A DNA stretch of 64,000 nucleotides from Hydractinia symbiolongicarpus (GCF_029227915.1 NC_079885.1:7130001-7194000); one strand, 5' to 3'. Shown: positions 35,101 through 48,132, counted from the stretch's first letter. Program-made: numbers and translations. Notes: generated by a model from the sequence alone, not told the origin.

Positions 35101-38100
35101 ATCAATGTCTGTTTTCCATGCTAGCATGGGTTGGACGGGGTATATTAATGACCCCCTTCCAACCTGATCTAGACTGTGTTAGATCTAAACTCAACTTCCT
35201 CTATATCAAGTCTGTCCTTATTATCTGTCCTTTCTCGATCTGCCTCTTGGCTTTGCCCCAGGAACTATCAAGTCTCTACACTTTCTTACCCAATTTTCTC
35301 CCTCCATTCTTTTCAAGTGCCCCAGCCAATTCAATCTTCTTATCTGGATAATATCTCTAAGGATACTTGGCCTGCTTCTTAGCTCATCTGAACTCTTTCT
35401 GTCTCTCAGACTGGCGTTACACATCCACCTAACCATTCTCATATCATTCCTTTCTAAACAGTCAAGATCTTCCTGCTTCACTGCCCATGTCTCACTACCG
35501 TACAACATAACACTTTTTACACAGGCTTCATACAACCTACCTTTTAACTCAATTGACAAGACTCTAGACATGAAAAAGTGTTATTCTGAAAACTGTTTTT
35601 AAAACAGATAACCAGAGCATAGTGAAATGTTTAATAGAAAACGCAAAGTCACCTCCAATTTGGTGACAATCTCCCTCCGTTTGTATTTATGTTTCCATCG
35701 TAATGCTTTTAAAGGTTTGGAATTTTATTTTTTATTTTTCGTTCAGAGACAGAACAACTTAATTGTTTTACATAAAAAATAATTTACAAAAAATTATTGT
35801 ATGTTAAGCAAAATACAACAAGCATTTAAAAATTTCCATTTTTTGAGCCCAAAGTTTATTTTATAATGTAAAAGCTGCGTATTGTTATTTTTGTAGAAAG
35901 AACACGCAAAGTAAATTATATTTCTTTCATCAAAGTTTAGTTTTTTCACATAAATTTACATCTTTCTTTTCTCTAGCTGTTGGCTGCTTTCATAATTTCT
36001 TAATTTTCGCACTCTTAATTACTTATTTTTAGTCATGCTTTCATGCTTCTTATTTAATACAAAATAAAAAGCACAAAAGTTTTTAATTTCACTTGGTGGT
36101 AACATCTTATCACTTTGATCGCTACGCAACAGGTGTGTAGAGAAATGAATAAAAGGTTGTCTTTATGAATGATAATAAGGGTTTGTTTACACTTCTTTAA
36201 AATGTTTTTTCCATTTTAGACTATGAAAAGGCCTGTTATTTACCCCTGCCAAAGTAAAACTTTTAAAGCTTACCAGCTGCTGAGTACTGGTCAAGTGGTA
36301 CCATTTTGGAAAATAGCCAAAAAACAATCTTACACCAGACCCATTAGAACTTACGCTACTAGACATTTTTGTTGGTCTATATACTATGAGTATAATACTT
36401 GAAGTGTAATGCAGCTATGACGTCATAACCATTGAAATTTTAAATTGCTTTTTTTTAACATTTAAGTAAAAATAGGTGATTATTTTTTGTTATGGTCTCA
36501 TCATACTCTTTTTTTTCAACAAAGAAAAACAACAAAATTTTGACCTCTGTTCCCCTGTTAGCCAAATTCACATGTCCATAAATTTTTACGTTATGGATTG
36601 CAAAAAATTTTACATAAGAAATTTCTCCTTACTCGATGTATTGATCAGATGTTATGTAGACTTCTGTAAACATATACGTCTCTTATGTAACTGTTATCAA
36701 CTGGTCTTACCATTTTAAGATGAGGATGTAGTCATCGTCAAACAAAAGCAAAAGAAGCATGTCTTAGAAAACAAACATTCTTTCCATGATTTTCTGTGAA
36801 AACCGACTGGCTCTTGTCAAACATATGTAAAAACAAGAGTTAAGACATTCTTCTAAAGAAAAACTGATTATATTTTCTAATTAAAGTTTTTAAATTGTAG
36901 ACGTTCGAACATGGAATCTACTGTGATGTTGCAATTTTTTCCTTCTTTTAGCTTATGCACAGTTTTTTATAAACAAAAATTTTTGTTTGTAAGAAAATCT
37001 ACATAGCACTTACGAAATTTTGTAAAGGTTTTAATACTTTTTGTTAAACATGATTTTGTGTAACGTATGAGAATAAATGAACACCACACATTCCATAAGT
37101 TCTACTTGAAACTTTACATGCCAAAATGTAAAGTACCTATGGATAATTTATCAGATTGCCTGACTTTTAAATTTTTTTCCTTTTTGCTCTTAGCTATTTT
37201 ATGTAATAATCCTGCTGGTACCAAAAAATTAATTGAAGATTGTTTTATAATGTCTTATTGTTGTTTTGTTTTGCCTCTGATCAATTGATTTCCAAAATGG
37301 CGATTTTGTAGAACAGTGCTTAGTTTTTAAGGCAAGGCCATCTGTTTTGTGACAGTGTGCTTCTTAGACAGGAATGAGTGGCCAAGGAAGTCATCATGGT
37401 GGCTGAAAAAAACTAACAATAAACCCCAAGTACTATTATTTCCAATCCTACTAGCTATTACACTCTCAAATTTTTTATGTCAGTCAGAAAGTCAGTCTGC
37501 ACTTTACAATAAAGCAAAAAATGTTAATTTTTTCAAAAATGGTGATTAATGCTGCCTCAACAGTAGAAATTTTTATATTTACATCTTGTTGATTTTTAGT
37601 CATTATTGCAAAATTAAATGTTACAAAATTAGAAAATATAATAATATGTTACATATTATTAGAAAAATATCAGCAAAAACACTGGAAAAATGTCATCACT
37701 TTATTTCTTTTGGAAATACACACAACAACCAAAATCATTTTGTTGTTTAACTCTCTTTAATTTGACTTTTTCATGAAATTTATGAAAGTAAAAACTGCAA
37801 ATTTGAAGGGTTCCCATTATTATACAGATATTGAGCTTATGTTGTAGAGCCTAAGATTTGTTTAACAAGTAAACTGAGAATTTCAAGAAAAACAACATCC
37901 TGCAAATTGCTTGCATAAATACACTTTTAAGATTTGTACATGCATATATTTTGTGACAAGTTCAACTTGAGATAACTAAGTAGAAGTGAAGCTTGTGAGA
38001 TCTTTGCTTAGCATGGCTAATGTAAAATTTTCATGGTGAAATGCTATTATAAAATCCAAAAATTGGACTAAACTTTTTTATAAAAGCTGCAGCGATTTGC

Positions 38101-41100
38101 CAAAAGCTCTTTTTATTGTGTTGCAAATTTTGATGTAATGTTTTACTTTTTTTAGGTTCAGTGACCAAATCACCATTGTTGCCATCTCCACAGGCACCCC
38201 TTCCAGAATTAAGATATCCATTGCTGGAACCATTTCCATATACTGTTCCAATCGCTACACCGTTTCCACCGCAGCCTTTACGACAGATTTTAATTCCAAG
38301 ACAACCTATCCCAATGATAAACCATCACGATTCAGTACCTGTGCTTAGCCAACATACCAACAGTGTATTAGAACGGGCACAGTTTATTCCCAATGTCACT
38401 TCCTTGCCAATTACTCACCCTGTTGTTGTTCCAACTTCTGTAGATTTAAAGAATTTTATTGTCCCGCCTGTTTATAGCTTGCCAACTTTACCAATCCCCA
38501 CAAGCGATATTGATTTGATTAGCTTCAATTCACAACATATGGCTGACCAAAAACCTGTAGATAATAGTCTTGAAATGAAAATAAGAGACATTGCATCTAA
38601 TGAATACAAAAGCAAAGAACTTGATAAGAAATGCAAATCTTGCACCAATCATCCTGTAGTACACAATAGTTATCCTGTGAATCATATAAAATTTAACAAT
38701 AGTTTACATGATATCAGGACAGACATTAAAACAATACCATCAACAAACAGCTCAGTGTATCCAATTGTGAAAGAAACCCCACGTAGATGTTATAGTGAAT
38801 CGGACACAGACACAATACCATTTTCAGAAATGAGTGCAGTGCTAAGAAATCAAAGTGAATTTCATGTGCCTAGTACAAGAATACATCACAGCGTTATCCC
38901 TTATAGTTGCGTAGGACATTCTTCTGTCCCACTGTATGTTACTTTTCCCCCTCATAATTCAGTCAGCGATAACACTGTTCAAAATATACCTTCAATTATT
39001 CATAGCAGAACTTCACCAACAACATTCCGAACGGTAAATCCAGTTGATGCTGTGCAACAGAACTTTCAAATGGCTGTGACAAATGTGTCAGCCACTAGTT
39101 ACAATGTTCCTGAACCAGTAACAACCCAACTTGACCATACAAAGATCTACGTTTCAGGCGGCAATGATATTATGCATTCCGGTATCAATGGGGGTTTTAT
39201 CCATACTCATCCTGTCATTATTCCCGTGACATCAAATGGTATTAATTTTGTTATTTCTTGGTATTTTTTTTTCTTGTTCTGTAATTTGACTAAAACTAAA
39301 TGTTTTAAGTCTTCAGATGGCAAAAAGCTATGTGTATAGTTGGGCACATCCATTAGCTATTGTCATATAAAGTTCTTAAAAAAAACGCTCTTAAATATCC
39401 TGGGAATGTCAATTCTTTGTCATTTATGCTGTTGCGTAGATCAGAAATTGTTAAGTTCACCCTCTCTTTGCTTAATACTTCTTTTGAATACTGTCGTTTT
39501 CTTCAAGATTATCCTTGAAGTATTTTTCAAACCTTTTTTAATTTCAGTTATTGTACTTTTGCTGGTAACTGTCTAACATAACCCTAAACTCCATTTACAT
39601 TTCTACTATGCTACTATATCTATTTCAATTTTTTAGTATTAACCTACTTACTTGTTTTTTCAACTAGGTACCAAATCAACACTGTATTCAAAAGAAAGAA
39701 TTCCAGACGCACACTCTGATTTTTCATACCTGCGGAGCATGTCTAACCCAGCTAAGCACAGTCCAGCCGATACGAGCATCTCCACAAGTATGTCTGATAC
39801 AACACTTAACATTACATCTAGTGACATGTCAGACTCACCTTGCGTTTCACCAACCCCATCACCAAGAATGTTTACCTCCCCAATGCACAGCCCGTCGTCA
39901 CATCGCAAAGGTTATGCGCATTACAAGGAGAATGCAATGGTGTTTTCGTCTGCTGCTGACTGGTTGAAAAGTTTACGTTTGCATAAGTATTCAAGTAAAT
40001 TTGAAGGGTTCACGTTCCAAATGGTAAGTGTATTGTGCATTGTTTTGACTTTTAATACTTGCCAAGCTGTTGGAAATAACAGATGTTTTTAAAAAAGTTC
40101 TTTAAAAAAATAGTCATTTGCCGTCTCCTGCCCAATTGCACCAAAAAGATCGTTGCAAGAAAAACATGAGAAATCTTGCTACTGTAGTATTTCTTTATTA
40201 AAAGAAACTTAAGATTAAGTTATGTCTATTTTTTTATTGGTCGACGAAAAGGTGCAATTGTTTGTAACTTCAAGAACATGAAATGATTTAGGTTTACCTG
40301 TTTCATATTTGCACTGTAAAGATATTAGCTAGCTACACCTGTTGTGGTCCCTTTAAATAACCATTTTGTGTGTATGTGTGTCTAGTATGAAACTTTCGTA
40401 TAACGAATTATCATATTTTTTAGGTCAAAAAAATTTCCTGAATCTTAATTTATCTAATAATAATTTTTATATAAAAACAACGTATACATTTTTTCCTTGT
40501 TGTTTTAATTTGCAATGTTACATCCTAAATGAGCAAGAGGCAATATTGGTGGGAAATAGAATAAGTGGGAGGTCAATTTTAATTATCTAAGTGAAAACTT
40601 AGATAATTAAAATTGAAAAAAATAGTGAACAATAGCGGTGCAAGTGTCTCGCATCCTTTAAACCGGTAACGTCGCTTGTTGACTGTAGTGTGCTCTTTTA
40701 CTTTCCTTAGATGCAAAATTTGACTGATCAAGACTTGGAAGCGTTAAGTCTGACTGTTGGTGCTCGAAGAAAATTTAAACAGTGTGTTGAATATTTAGTG
40801 TAAGTATTGAAATTTGAATCCTTTGTATTTATTGTGCAACATGTCGCGAAAACATGTTACAAGCCTGAAAAAACATTCAAGCTTACCCATGTCAAGGACT
40901 CGGCCTATTTTGTTATTTAATTTTTTTTAGCTCTAATTTTATGCCAACTCAAGCACATTCAAAGGTCCACACTCTTCCCCACAAATTTTACCCTTCTTTA
41001 GAGTTTCAACACTGTTATTTATTCCTATAAAAAATCGGACTGAAAGCCTGTCCAAAAATTGTCTGAACCTTTTTTTTCCAAAATTTTTAATGCATGAAAA

Positions 41101-44100
41101 CTTTTAATTAACCATATTTCCCGATTTTTCTATAACCCGTCCCATTTTTTCTTGATTCTAATATTTCCTGACTAGTCGGTATGTCGTAGAAAAACCCCAA
41201 AAGTCCATAAAAATATATCGCGTTTGCTATTTCGTGTGTCAGTAGCACTTACAGATTTACAGAGATTTTCCTATTTGTTTACAGTTTAGCACGAATTTTG
41301 TATAGAGTTTTATTCATGGAATTGATGGTTTGTTCAACTTACTGGCATAAGGGCGACCTAAAAGGATACTATCTTCTATCAATATCTTTCCCCATCTGCT
41401 TACTTTTACGTGTTCGGTGGTTTCAAAAAATTTCAGATTACAATTGTTCAAATTTTGTCTGAAAGGTAATGTTCGTGGATGGAAAGATTAAAGTAATTTG
41501 TGGGTGTAATGGGCAGAAGATGTCCAAAAAATGTGGTATCATTGGTCTCCTTATTGTTTGCTTGGCGCGCTGGAGATAGTGAGGAAATTTAATAACCAAT
41601 ATCCTGAAAACGTTAGGGCTTTGTGTTTAGTAATATAGCAGCACTGATAAAATAAAATCTTATAAAAAAACAATTTTTTTGATAAAACAGAGTTGCACAT
41701 TTGTCCGCGGATCAACTTTTATTAGCCGTAAAGCTAGCAAATTGTTCTGCTGTCATGACTACTATTGCCATGTCTACAGCGTAAAAGTATTTCGCTATAA
41801 TCTTTTTGGCCGTGCTTCTGTTGCTTTTAGATGGGCTTCTTTATTAAGTTACCATTTTTACTCTTTCTAGCTTGGACTATATAGCTTCATAATTGTCGTG
41901 TATTATTTGAAAAGTTGAAGATATATTATCTGTATAACAGACCAGAGCGTGTTGATCTTCATGAGTGTACTTAGCACGTTGTGACAGTAGGCGTTTGACT
42001 CCATCTGCTTGTTGTGGTTAACGAAAACTGCTGCAAAGCTGCCCATGAAAACCAGCAGTAGGACGCCCGTGAAGAATTTCACCGTGTATCGTGACGCGCT
42101 TGACTTTGAGAATAGTTTGTATGCGATGAATAGTGTGATTGAAAGTGACACGATACCATGCGTGATCGCCAAACATCGAGATACGAGCTCATTTGAACAC
42201 GTAAACATGGTACCAAGTGAGCACGTGACTAATCCGAAGAGAGAAAACACAAAGACGGATAACACTAAACTCTCTGTTCTCGTTTGATGACATGCACTTT
42301 TCTGTTCGACATCAGGCAATCCGGTTTCTAGGTCTTTGTAAACTTTCACGGCGTCGAGTTGATCCATGTTGGCATCTTTTGTGTTAAATATATTGGTGCA
42401 TGCGTTTCTATCTTTTGCTATATTTGTCTGGTTTGGGGGAATGTGCAGAACGTTGGTTTGGGTCGATCCCTATTAAAAAAAAAGAGAAAATAAAACGTTT
42501 TCGCCCGCAAACGTGAAAACCAGTCATTAAGACTTCTCGTGTCTGTTGATGCGATGTAAGGTATTTTCTGATCTAGAAAATGTACCTGTTGGGACGAAAA
42601 CCTTGATTTTCTCCACCTTGTTTCTCAAAAAAATACATGACCTTCGGGAATAGCATCGTGTCGTGGGTCACGTAGTTGCAATTAAATCACAGGTCAATAG
42701 GCCAGTTCTTTTTAATAAAACTTGCTACGCTCCAATAGCTCTTTTATTAACTACTAATGACCTATTTTCATCGTGTCTTTTAGTTTGCTAATTGGATTTT
42801 CCAAAAAGCCTTGCCTTCTGCTTGTGTGGTTTAATTGCTTTTGTATTCATCTTTCGCAACTTCTGAAGGATCTGTGCACTAGTGTTCAAAATGTTGACGT
42901 TGTCCGTGGTCAAACATTCTTAAATGATACATTTTTTGACAGAGTTCTTTCCACAATTGTGTGGCAAAGTTACCATGCCTCGCATAACGTTGAGAATAAA
43001 CTGTAGCCTATTTTAAAAGCCGGCTATTTTCGAATTATTTTCGAATTATCTTTTTGGGTTTAACTGAGATGTGAAACTTGTCAATCATTGGTAGAGGCAC
43101 TTGGATATATATTTTTTTATTAAAGCCATTAGCTTTGCCCTTAAACTAGCTGTTTTAAATTTCCCTGCCATGTTTAGGCTGAAATGTTGGAGTTACAAGA
43201 ACACTTTTATTATTGAAAGAATATAATCTCTGCCAAATGGAATAAGGAATAATGGCATGCTATAAAACTGAAAATTATGTATATCGAATATTATTTAAAA
43301 AAACCCTGATAATCCTGGAAAATTTTGGCTCATAAATTAGATGAACATAATCAACACTTTATATTTTTTTTATTTAAGCTTTTTAATTGAGAATTTTCTG
43401 TAGTGGAGAAAAACAACAATAACACGTGTTACCTTTCGTGGAAAAAACTCGATGTATACATATCTAACAACAGAATCTCTTCGCATCATCTCTACTCTTT
43501 TTTATCTTCCTGACTTTTGCTTCAGAACATGTCACATGTGATTTGAATAATTAAGTGGCTAAAAAAGACAATTTGGATTTTAATAACTCGTCATTAATCA
43601 TTAAAAAATCTTCTATAGTCGCATTAAGTAGAATTACGGCTTTGTTGTTGATTTTTAATTTATTTTTTTGTGGTGTTTTGTTTTGTTGGTTTAGCTTGAG
43701 AAAAGAGTTTATGTAACTCGCGCTTCTGTGCAAACGAGCTTGTTCTCAAATGTTTATTGAGTTTAAGTGCTTTTTTTTGTCCGAATTTTCGCATCGGATT
43801 TCCCGATAAAAATCAATGTGATAAAAGTTAGTCTCAGCACGCTTACTCTTATTTGTTTAGGAAACGTGGTTTTAAAGAGTTTGGCAAGCACGACAATGCC
43901 TTGCTGCAAGAAGCCTCCAACTCGCCCTCTTTTCCTGGTGTACCTCCGCCCGAAGGTTCTCCGAATAGCAAATCCGGGAAATCTTCCGAGCACCTTCACA
44001 ACGACGTAACGACACATCACAGTACCACACCCTATGCTACGTCACCTCTTCATAACCCAATCTCAAGCAACCCTCCCTCTCACCAATTGACAACAGCTTA

Positions 44101-44880
44101 TATATCACCTAACGACGTTCCAGCTTCTAGCCTGCCGCCTTCGCCGTATCATCAAAGTGAGAAGAAAGAGGGGAGAAGTATTTCGTCGTCTAAATTAACT
44201 GGGTACGGTGATAATTCGGAGATGCCTGTGAATGACGTGGTTGAAGAGGGCGAAAAGGTAGGTACTGTTTACTAGTCAGTCCGTAAAAACGAGGGTCATG
44301 CTTTTAAATTTGATTTTCTTGTTTATTTTAGCTGCTAAGGAAAAGAGTGAATGATGCAACGTGCTATAACTGTGGTTTGGCCGGTCACTATGGCGACGAC
44401 TGTTCCGAGCAGACGATGGAAGCGCTGACGTATAGTCGATACGGTATGTAATGAACTTTTTTTTCTTTATTTCATGACTCCCTGCAAACAAATCTGTACG
44501 ATAAAAAAGTTGATTTAAGGGGACCTATTTGTGGTAGAGAATTTTCGCGACGCGACGTTTTTGCGATTTTTAGTTATTTTTGCGAAAATATTCAGTAAAA
44601 GAACTATTCCTTCCGTGGTTAACTTCTAAAGTTTAAGAAATTTATGCGAAGTAGTCATTTAAGGTAATTTAAGGTTCCAACAGAATGAAATTCCCGTCTA
44701 AAGTAGTTGAAAAATAATGCGAATAAACACAGCGCTTTTTGATAGGCGTTCAACGTGTATAATGTCTTTTATACACGATCTTAACAATGTTCTTTCTTTC
44801 TTTCAGCTTTCCATTTGGACTTTTCGAATCAAGACAATTCGTCAACTGAACCAATCTCTGACGTCACCACGTCTAGGTGA
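29189..44880 (+). CDS. ZCCHC2/ZCCHC14-like protein (SAM + CCHC knuckle)
   Basis: Eight exons: 29189-29764, 33964-34063, 38156-39238, 39668-40023, 40711-40799, 43861-44257, 44332-44443 and 44807-44880. The total is 2787 nt, 928 aa, with all phases consistent. Exon 1 encodes the conserved N-terminal domain (CALLDSCLPLELRFLGTYLE; later LLTMASLHPAFDF). Exon 3 is a long Pro/Ser-rich low-complexity region. A SAM domain spans about 684-735 (DWLKSLRLHKYSSKFEGF...LTDQDLEALSL). One zinc knuckle, C878-x2-C-x4-H-x4-C891 (CYNCGLAGHYGDDC), precedes a short tail starting FHLDF. Vertebrate ZCCHC14 binds the non-canonical poly(A) polymerases TENT4A/B and directs mixed tailing of RNAs, so an RNA-regulatory role is likely by family. 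A PX-like region seen in vertebrate relatives was not found and could lie in a missed exon. The start is the first ATG before homology. Confidence 0.9.
33161..33276 (+). mobile_element. Mini-Helitron, copy 2
   Basis: A 116-bp diverged copy of the 22.4-kb element. It starts TCTATATTATAAT, shares the CTGTCTGTCACGCAAAA block, has a degenerate CCATGG/CCACAGG hairpin, and ends ATGACTGG. It is again inserted between A (33160) and T (33277). Confidence 0.7.
33281..34175. repeat. Long inverted repeat enclosing exon 2 of the ZCCHC14-like gene
   Basis: The left arm is about 33281-33387 and the right arm about 34064-34175. Both read (right on the minus strand) ACAGTTTTCTTGTAAGTAG, then AAAAC...GTAGCAAAAC, ACGTTTCGGTTGAAATGC, AAAATGCAAAAAA and AGTCTT. 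Identity over about 105 bp is high with a few gaps. The loop of about 0.7 kb contains the 100-nt exon 33964-34063, and the right arm starts at that exon's donor site. It could be two opposed MITE copies or one foldback element. Confidence 0.8.
34185..34400. repeat. 53-bp tandem array, second locus (about 4 units)
   Basis: Units AAAATGCGATCTAAAAAAAC, then ATTTCTATCGCCG, then CTTTTCGTTTTTAAACTTTT. They are the same as the array inside the 13.3-kb mariner-like element. Anchors lie near 34187, 34232, 34287 and 34339. The array lies in intron 2 of the ZCCHC14-like gene. The CAGT ends of the 13.3-kb element are not visible here. Confidence 0.85.
35075..35571 (-). mobile_element. LINE 3' fragment (non-LTR reverse transcriptase C-terminus)
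   Basis: A minus-strand frame (35221-35571, 116 aa) starts with a region containing LYGSETWAVKQEDLDCLERN, then MRMVRWMCN and RRLNWLGHLKRM. This is the conserved segment after the reverse transcriptase domain of many LINEs. The downstream tail (minus strand) has CCATGCTAGCATGGAAAACA followed by an (AT)n run at 35080-35101, as expected at a LINE 3' end. It is 5'-truncated and inactive, and lies in intron 2 of the ZCCHC14-like gene, antisense to it. Confidence 0.85.
41903..42367 (-). CDS. Nested small four-TM protein, unknown function
   Basis: A single-exon 154-aa frame antisense within intron 5 of the ZCCHC14-like gene. It has a soluble acidic N-terminus (MDQLDAVKVYKDLETGLPD) and then four hydrophobic segments at about 33-55, 67-87, 97-116 and 131-153. 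The 1-2 loop is short (TCSNELVSR) and the loop 3-4 is basic/polar (NHNKQMESNAYCH). Topology with both ends on the same side resembles MARVEL/tetraspan-like proteins, but I see no family signature. Its GC content is higher than the surrounding intron and the frame is clean, which argues for a real gene. A chance frame cannot be excluded. Confidence 0.6.
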   Translation of the reverse strand: MDQLDAVKVYKDLETGLPDVEQKSACHQTRTESLVLSVFVFSLFGLVTCSLGTMFTCSNELVSRCLAITHGIVSLSITLFIAYKLFSKSSASRYTVKFFTGVLLLVFMGSFAAVFVNHNKQMESNAYCHNVLSTLMKINTLWSVIQIIYLQLFK

Positions 44881-46564
44881 TAGTGTGTGGGTAGTATAGC
44901 ATATATTTTTTTAATGAAAACCTAGTAATTTTGTGAGTAATGTTGGAGCGAATCGTTTTGTCTGAACAGTGCAGATTTTAAATGTCTTTCTTATTTCTTC
45001 AAATCCCCAATTAGCGTCCGTGTAAATTCTTTTAAGTTTACAAAAACTTAGCGCTGCTACAGTTATCTTAAAGTATATAATAGCCTTTCTTGTTGCCAAT
45101 TAAAGAACATATATTATTCTCCTTTGGCCCTCCTCCATTGTGTTTTTTAGTTAGACTGATTAATTTGTACTGCGGCTGATCTCCTCGTTTTGCACGAATA
45201 AATGTTCAGTTTTGGTTGATATTTTTTTTAGACTGTTTTTTCAACGCATGTGTTTTTTAATTGCGCAGGGTAGGCAGGTTCTGCGCAGGATAGGCGGGGT
45301 CTTCAGAAGCAGGTTTTTGTGTTCGACTGTTGCGTTATGGCGACGGTTTGATCTCTGCAACATGTGCGAAAACAACAAACAAAATTGGGAATCGTACAAG
45401 TTTTGTCGTGATACCTGAGGGACTATCCGAACAAGACCTGTTGCTTTGAACTTGTACATGGTTAAGTCAATAAAATATTTGACATTCTTGTATAAAATCT
45501 ACATTAGAGTTGATAGTATAGTGCATGGCCTGCTTCTTAAGACCAGGAAGGAGGAAATCTTCGAGCGATTAGAGTTTTGAAATAACATATCGTATTCAAG
45601 GCGTGCTTTTTATTTTTTTGCGAATAATAATTCGTTTGAAAATGCTCTTCTCCTTGCGTCTTTCTGCGAGGATATATAAATTGTGATTTTATCAAACCTT
45701 CACGCTTTACCCATGTGTTGTGGAATGGAGATTATAGCTTGTGTTATATTTTTAACAACAGTAATTTTTTAAATATGCTGTACTAAAGTTGTCTGTCAAT
45801 CAAAATGTATAGCAGAGAAGATTTTAATGACCTATTTCTAGGTCGTAAGCTGCCTAAGGAACTATAAATGGTTAATGGTTATATTAAATTTTACATTCCG
45901 TTGTGGATTTTTATTTTATAAATATATTGAAAAAGAAAGTAAAACTTTAGCAGTAGGCTTTGTTTTTGTTTTTTTGTTGCTTTTTTTCCATCTGCGTAAC
46001 AAGGTGCCCACACCTAAAATTTCCTGAATAGCCTAAAATTTAGACCTAGACCTAATTCTAAAACCTTTTCGAATTGTATATGGTAGCATAATGTGACAAA
46101 AAATTAAGCATATGTGACAAAGAATTAAGCATATGTTTATCTTGTAAACAGGACTAACTAATCATAGTTACTGCAATTTGAATTAAAACAAATATATTGA
46201 TTTCTACAATCCCCTGATAGTTATTTTTCTTTACAGTTTATTTTTCATCATCAAATTTTAAAGAAGATTGTATGTTGGGAAAGGCTTGATTTTTTCTAAA
46301 GTTTAGTCACAAAATCTTTAATATGAAATGTTCTGATACGTTTTTTAGTGTACAATCTTATATTTTGACTCCAAAACCTATTGTATAATTTTATAATCTG
46401 TGGCCACCCTGTAGTTATCAGAAATCTAATAATAAACATAGTCTTTGTGTTTCTGTAATGCCGAATTATTTAAACTTTACGATGTCAAAGTTCTATTCAT
46501 TGTTAATAGCAGTATTTCTTTTTCAATCTACAATTTATACATAGGCTATTTTTATTCTTTTAGT
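44881..46564. other. ZCCHC14-like 3'UTR and POP4 5' flank
   Basis: Two AATAAA poly(A) signals follow the stop of the ZCCHC14-like gene, at 45197-45202 (with a GT-rich stretch after it) and 45469-45474. Frames at 45212-45418 are therefore probably 3'UTR. The remainder is AT-rich. A pyrimidine-rich acceptor TTCTTTTAG ends one base before the POP4 ATG. Confidence 0.55.
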
Positions 46565-47272
46565 ATGAGTATTACTTCTAGCTCGCTGTACAGTGAACAC
46601 AAAGTTCGCACTGATGATCCTGGTTTGTTAAAAAAATTAGATGTAACCAATGATGAAGTCATTAACGAGTATATATCAGAAGCACTGGAGAAGAAGAGAA
46701 AACCAAACGAAATTGAAGTGCTGAAGTTTAAATTAAAAGAAAAAGCACTGTTACTAGAGAAAGCACCTACAGTCAAGCGAAAGGGAAAAAGACAAAAGAA
46801 AGGTCGAAGACTTATCAAAGCTAGTCGACGCTTTAAGTCATTGGGATTCTACGATATTTCTAAGGATAGACAAAAATACGAGAATTTTTTACCCCTTCAT
46901 GAACTTTGGAAGCAATATTTTTGTAGTTCGTATACTGTGGAGAAGACGAAAGATCTTGTTATAAGAGCAGATGAAAGATTGTTAAGGATGGACTATCATG
47001 GTGCTGATTTGACCGTCTCCAATTGCAAGTGCTCCTCTTACATTGGACTAAAAGGAATTGTTTTTAAAGAGACCAAGAATATGTTTATGATAATCACGAT
47101 GAACAATGAAGTCAAGTCAGTCCCTAAAAAGGATACGATATTTTCGTTTGAGTTAGAAGGACATAAGGTTAAACTGAACGGTGATGCAATGTTGGGCAGG
47201 CCAGGTGTTAGGATGGCCAAAAAATTCAGGCCATTGTTTAGAGCTGATTTACTAATAGATACAGATATATGA
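46565..47272 (+). CDS. POP4: RNase P/MRP subunit p29 (POP4/Rpp29)
   Basis: A 235-aa protein of the Rpp29/Pop4 family, a protein subunit shared by nuclear RNase P (tRNA 5' processing) and RNase MRP (rRNA processing). It has a lysine/arginine-rich region at about 75-100 (KRKGKRQKKGRRLIKASRR), the conserved FLPLHELWKQY block, and then the Sm-like barrel with DYHGADLTV, KCSSYIGLKGIVFKETKNMF and a C-terminal MAKKFRP. The open frame extends 40 codons upstream, but that part is low-complexity hydrophobic sequence and contains an acceptor (TTCTTTTAG at 46555-46563). I therefore take the ATG at 46565. The coding region is a single exon, with a possible 5'UTR intron or trans-splice site. Confidence 0.92.
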   Translation: MSITSSSLYSEHKVRTDDPGLLKKLDVTNDEVINEYISEALEKKRKPNEIEVLKFKLKEKALLLEKAPTVKRKGKRQKKGRRLIKASRRFKSLGFYDISKDRQKYENFLPLHELWKQYFCSSYTVEKTKDLVIRADERLLRMDYHGADLTVSNCKCSSYIGLKGIVFKETKNMFMIITMNNEVKSVPKKDTIFSFELEGHKVKLNGDAMLGRPGVRMAKKFRPLFRADLLIDTDI

Positions 47273-48132
47273 ATGTGAATGTGGTAGTTTTTTTTTGAGG
47301 AAGACATTCATTTCTTAACCTGTGTTTGAGAATTTGTCGCTGTTTTTCAGGATGTTTTAAAAGCAGTGATATTTTTCTCTTGTATTCATGTGCAGCTCTC
47401 AAATAGGAGAGTTTTTTAAATATGTAGTAAGCATGTTTTTCAGCCTTGGTATATCGTTCTTGATAGATCATTCTCATGTGTGTTTTTTCTTGTATTACAT
47501 GTATTTTATACAGACGTTTTTCTTTCTACATAATAAGAATTAACACTTTCCTCAAATATTGACGCTACTATACTGTCTAAACCTCGCTTCGTGTACTTTG
47601 GAGAGAGAAACTAAGTATAACCTATACATGCTACAAGTTGGCTTGTGTTAATAACAAATATAACTTTTACTTTCTGATATGCAAAAAACATGTAATTCTT
47701 TGTCATTTTTATATGACGAACGGGGATTGCAGGGAAGTTGAGGTTAACCAAATGCATCGGGGTAGTATATTTGCGATTAAGACGTTTTTATGCAAATTCC
47801 GGAACTTTTTTTTTTTGCGATTGAAAGCTGCCATGAAAAAAATGCGAAATTGAAACAAAATGGTAACAAGAGAAAGTATTGCGTTTCGTTTTGCTCTACT
47901 CTCGTCGTCATAATGGCTTCTTGTAATTTACTATTGATAAGTATATCGAAAAACGAAGCCTTTCTTGTCCACCTTCCATATAAGAAAAAAAATTATTTAT
48001 AGGAAATTTTAGACTCTTAAATTTTGCGAAAAACGAAAAATTTTGGACGTTAAAAATTTCAGTTCTGGCCTAAATTAAAACCCGACCGAAAATGTCAGTG
48101 ATTAATTCTATTTTAATGGTGTTTCAGGTCAA
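47273..48132. other. Intergenic POP4 to SDR
   Basis: An 860-bp gap without a supported gene. A TGTTTCAG acceptor (48120-48127) lies 5 bases before the SDR start codon. Confidence 0.5.

Noticed and set aside
42009-42287. 92-aa plus-strand frame
   Set aside because: Antisense shadow of the four-TM frame 41903-42367.
45212-45459. Frames on both strands after the ZCCHC14-like stop
   Set aside because: They lie around the two poly(A) signals of that gene and are best taken as 3'UTR.
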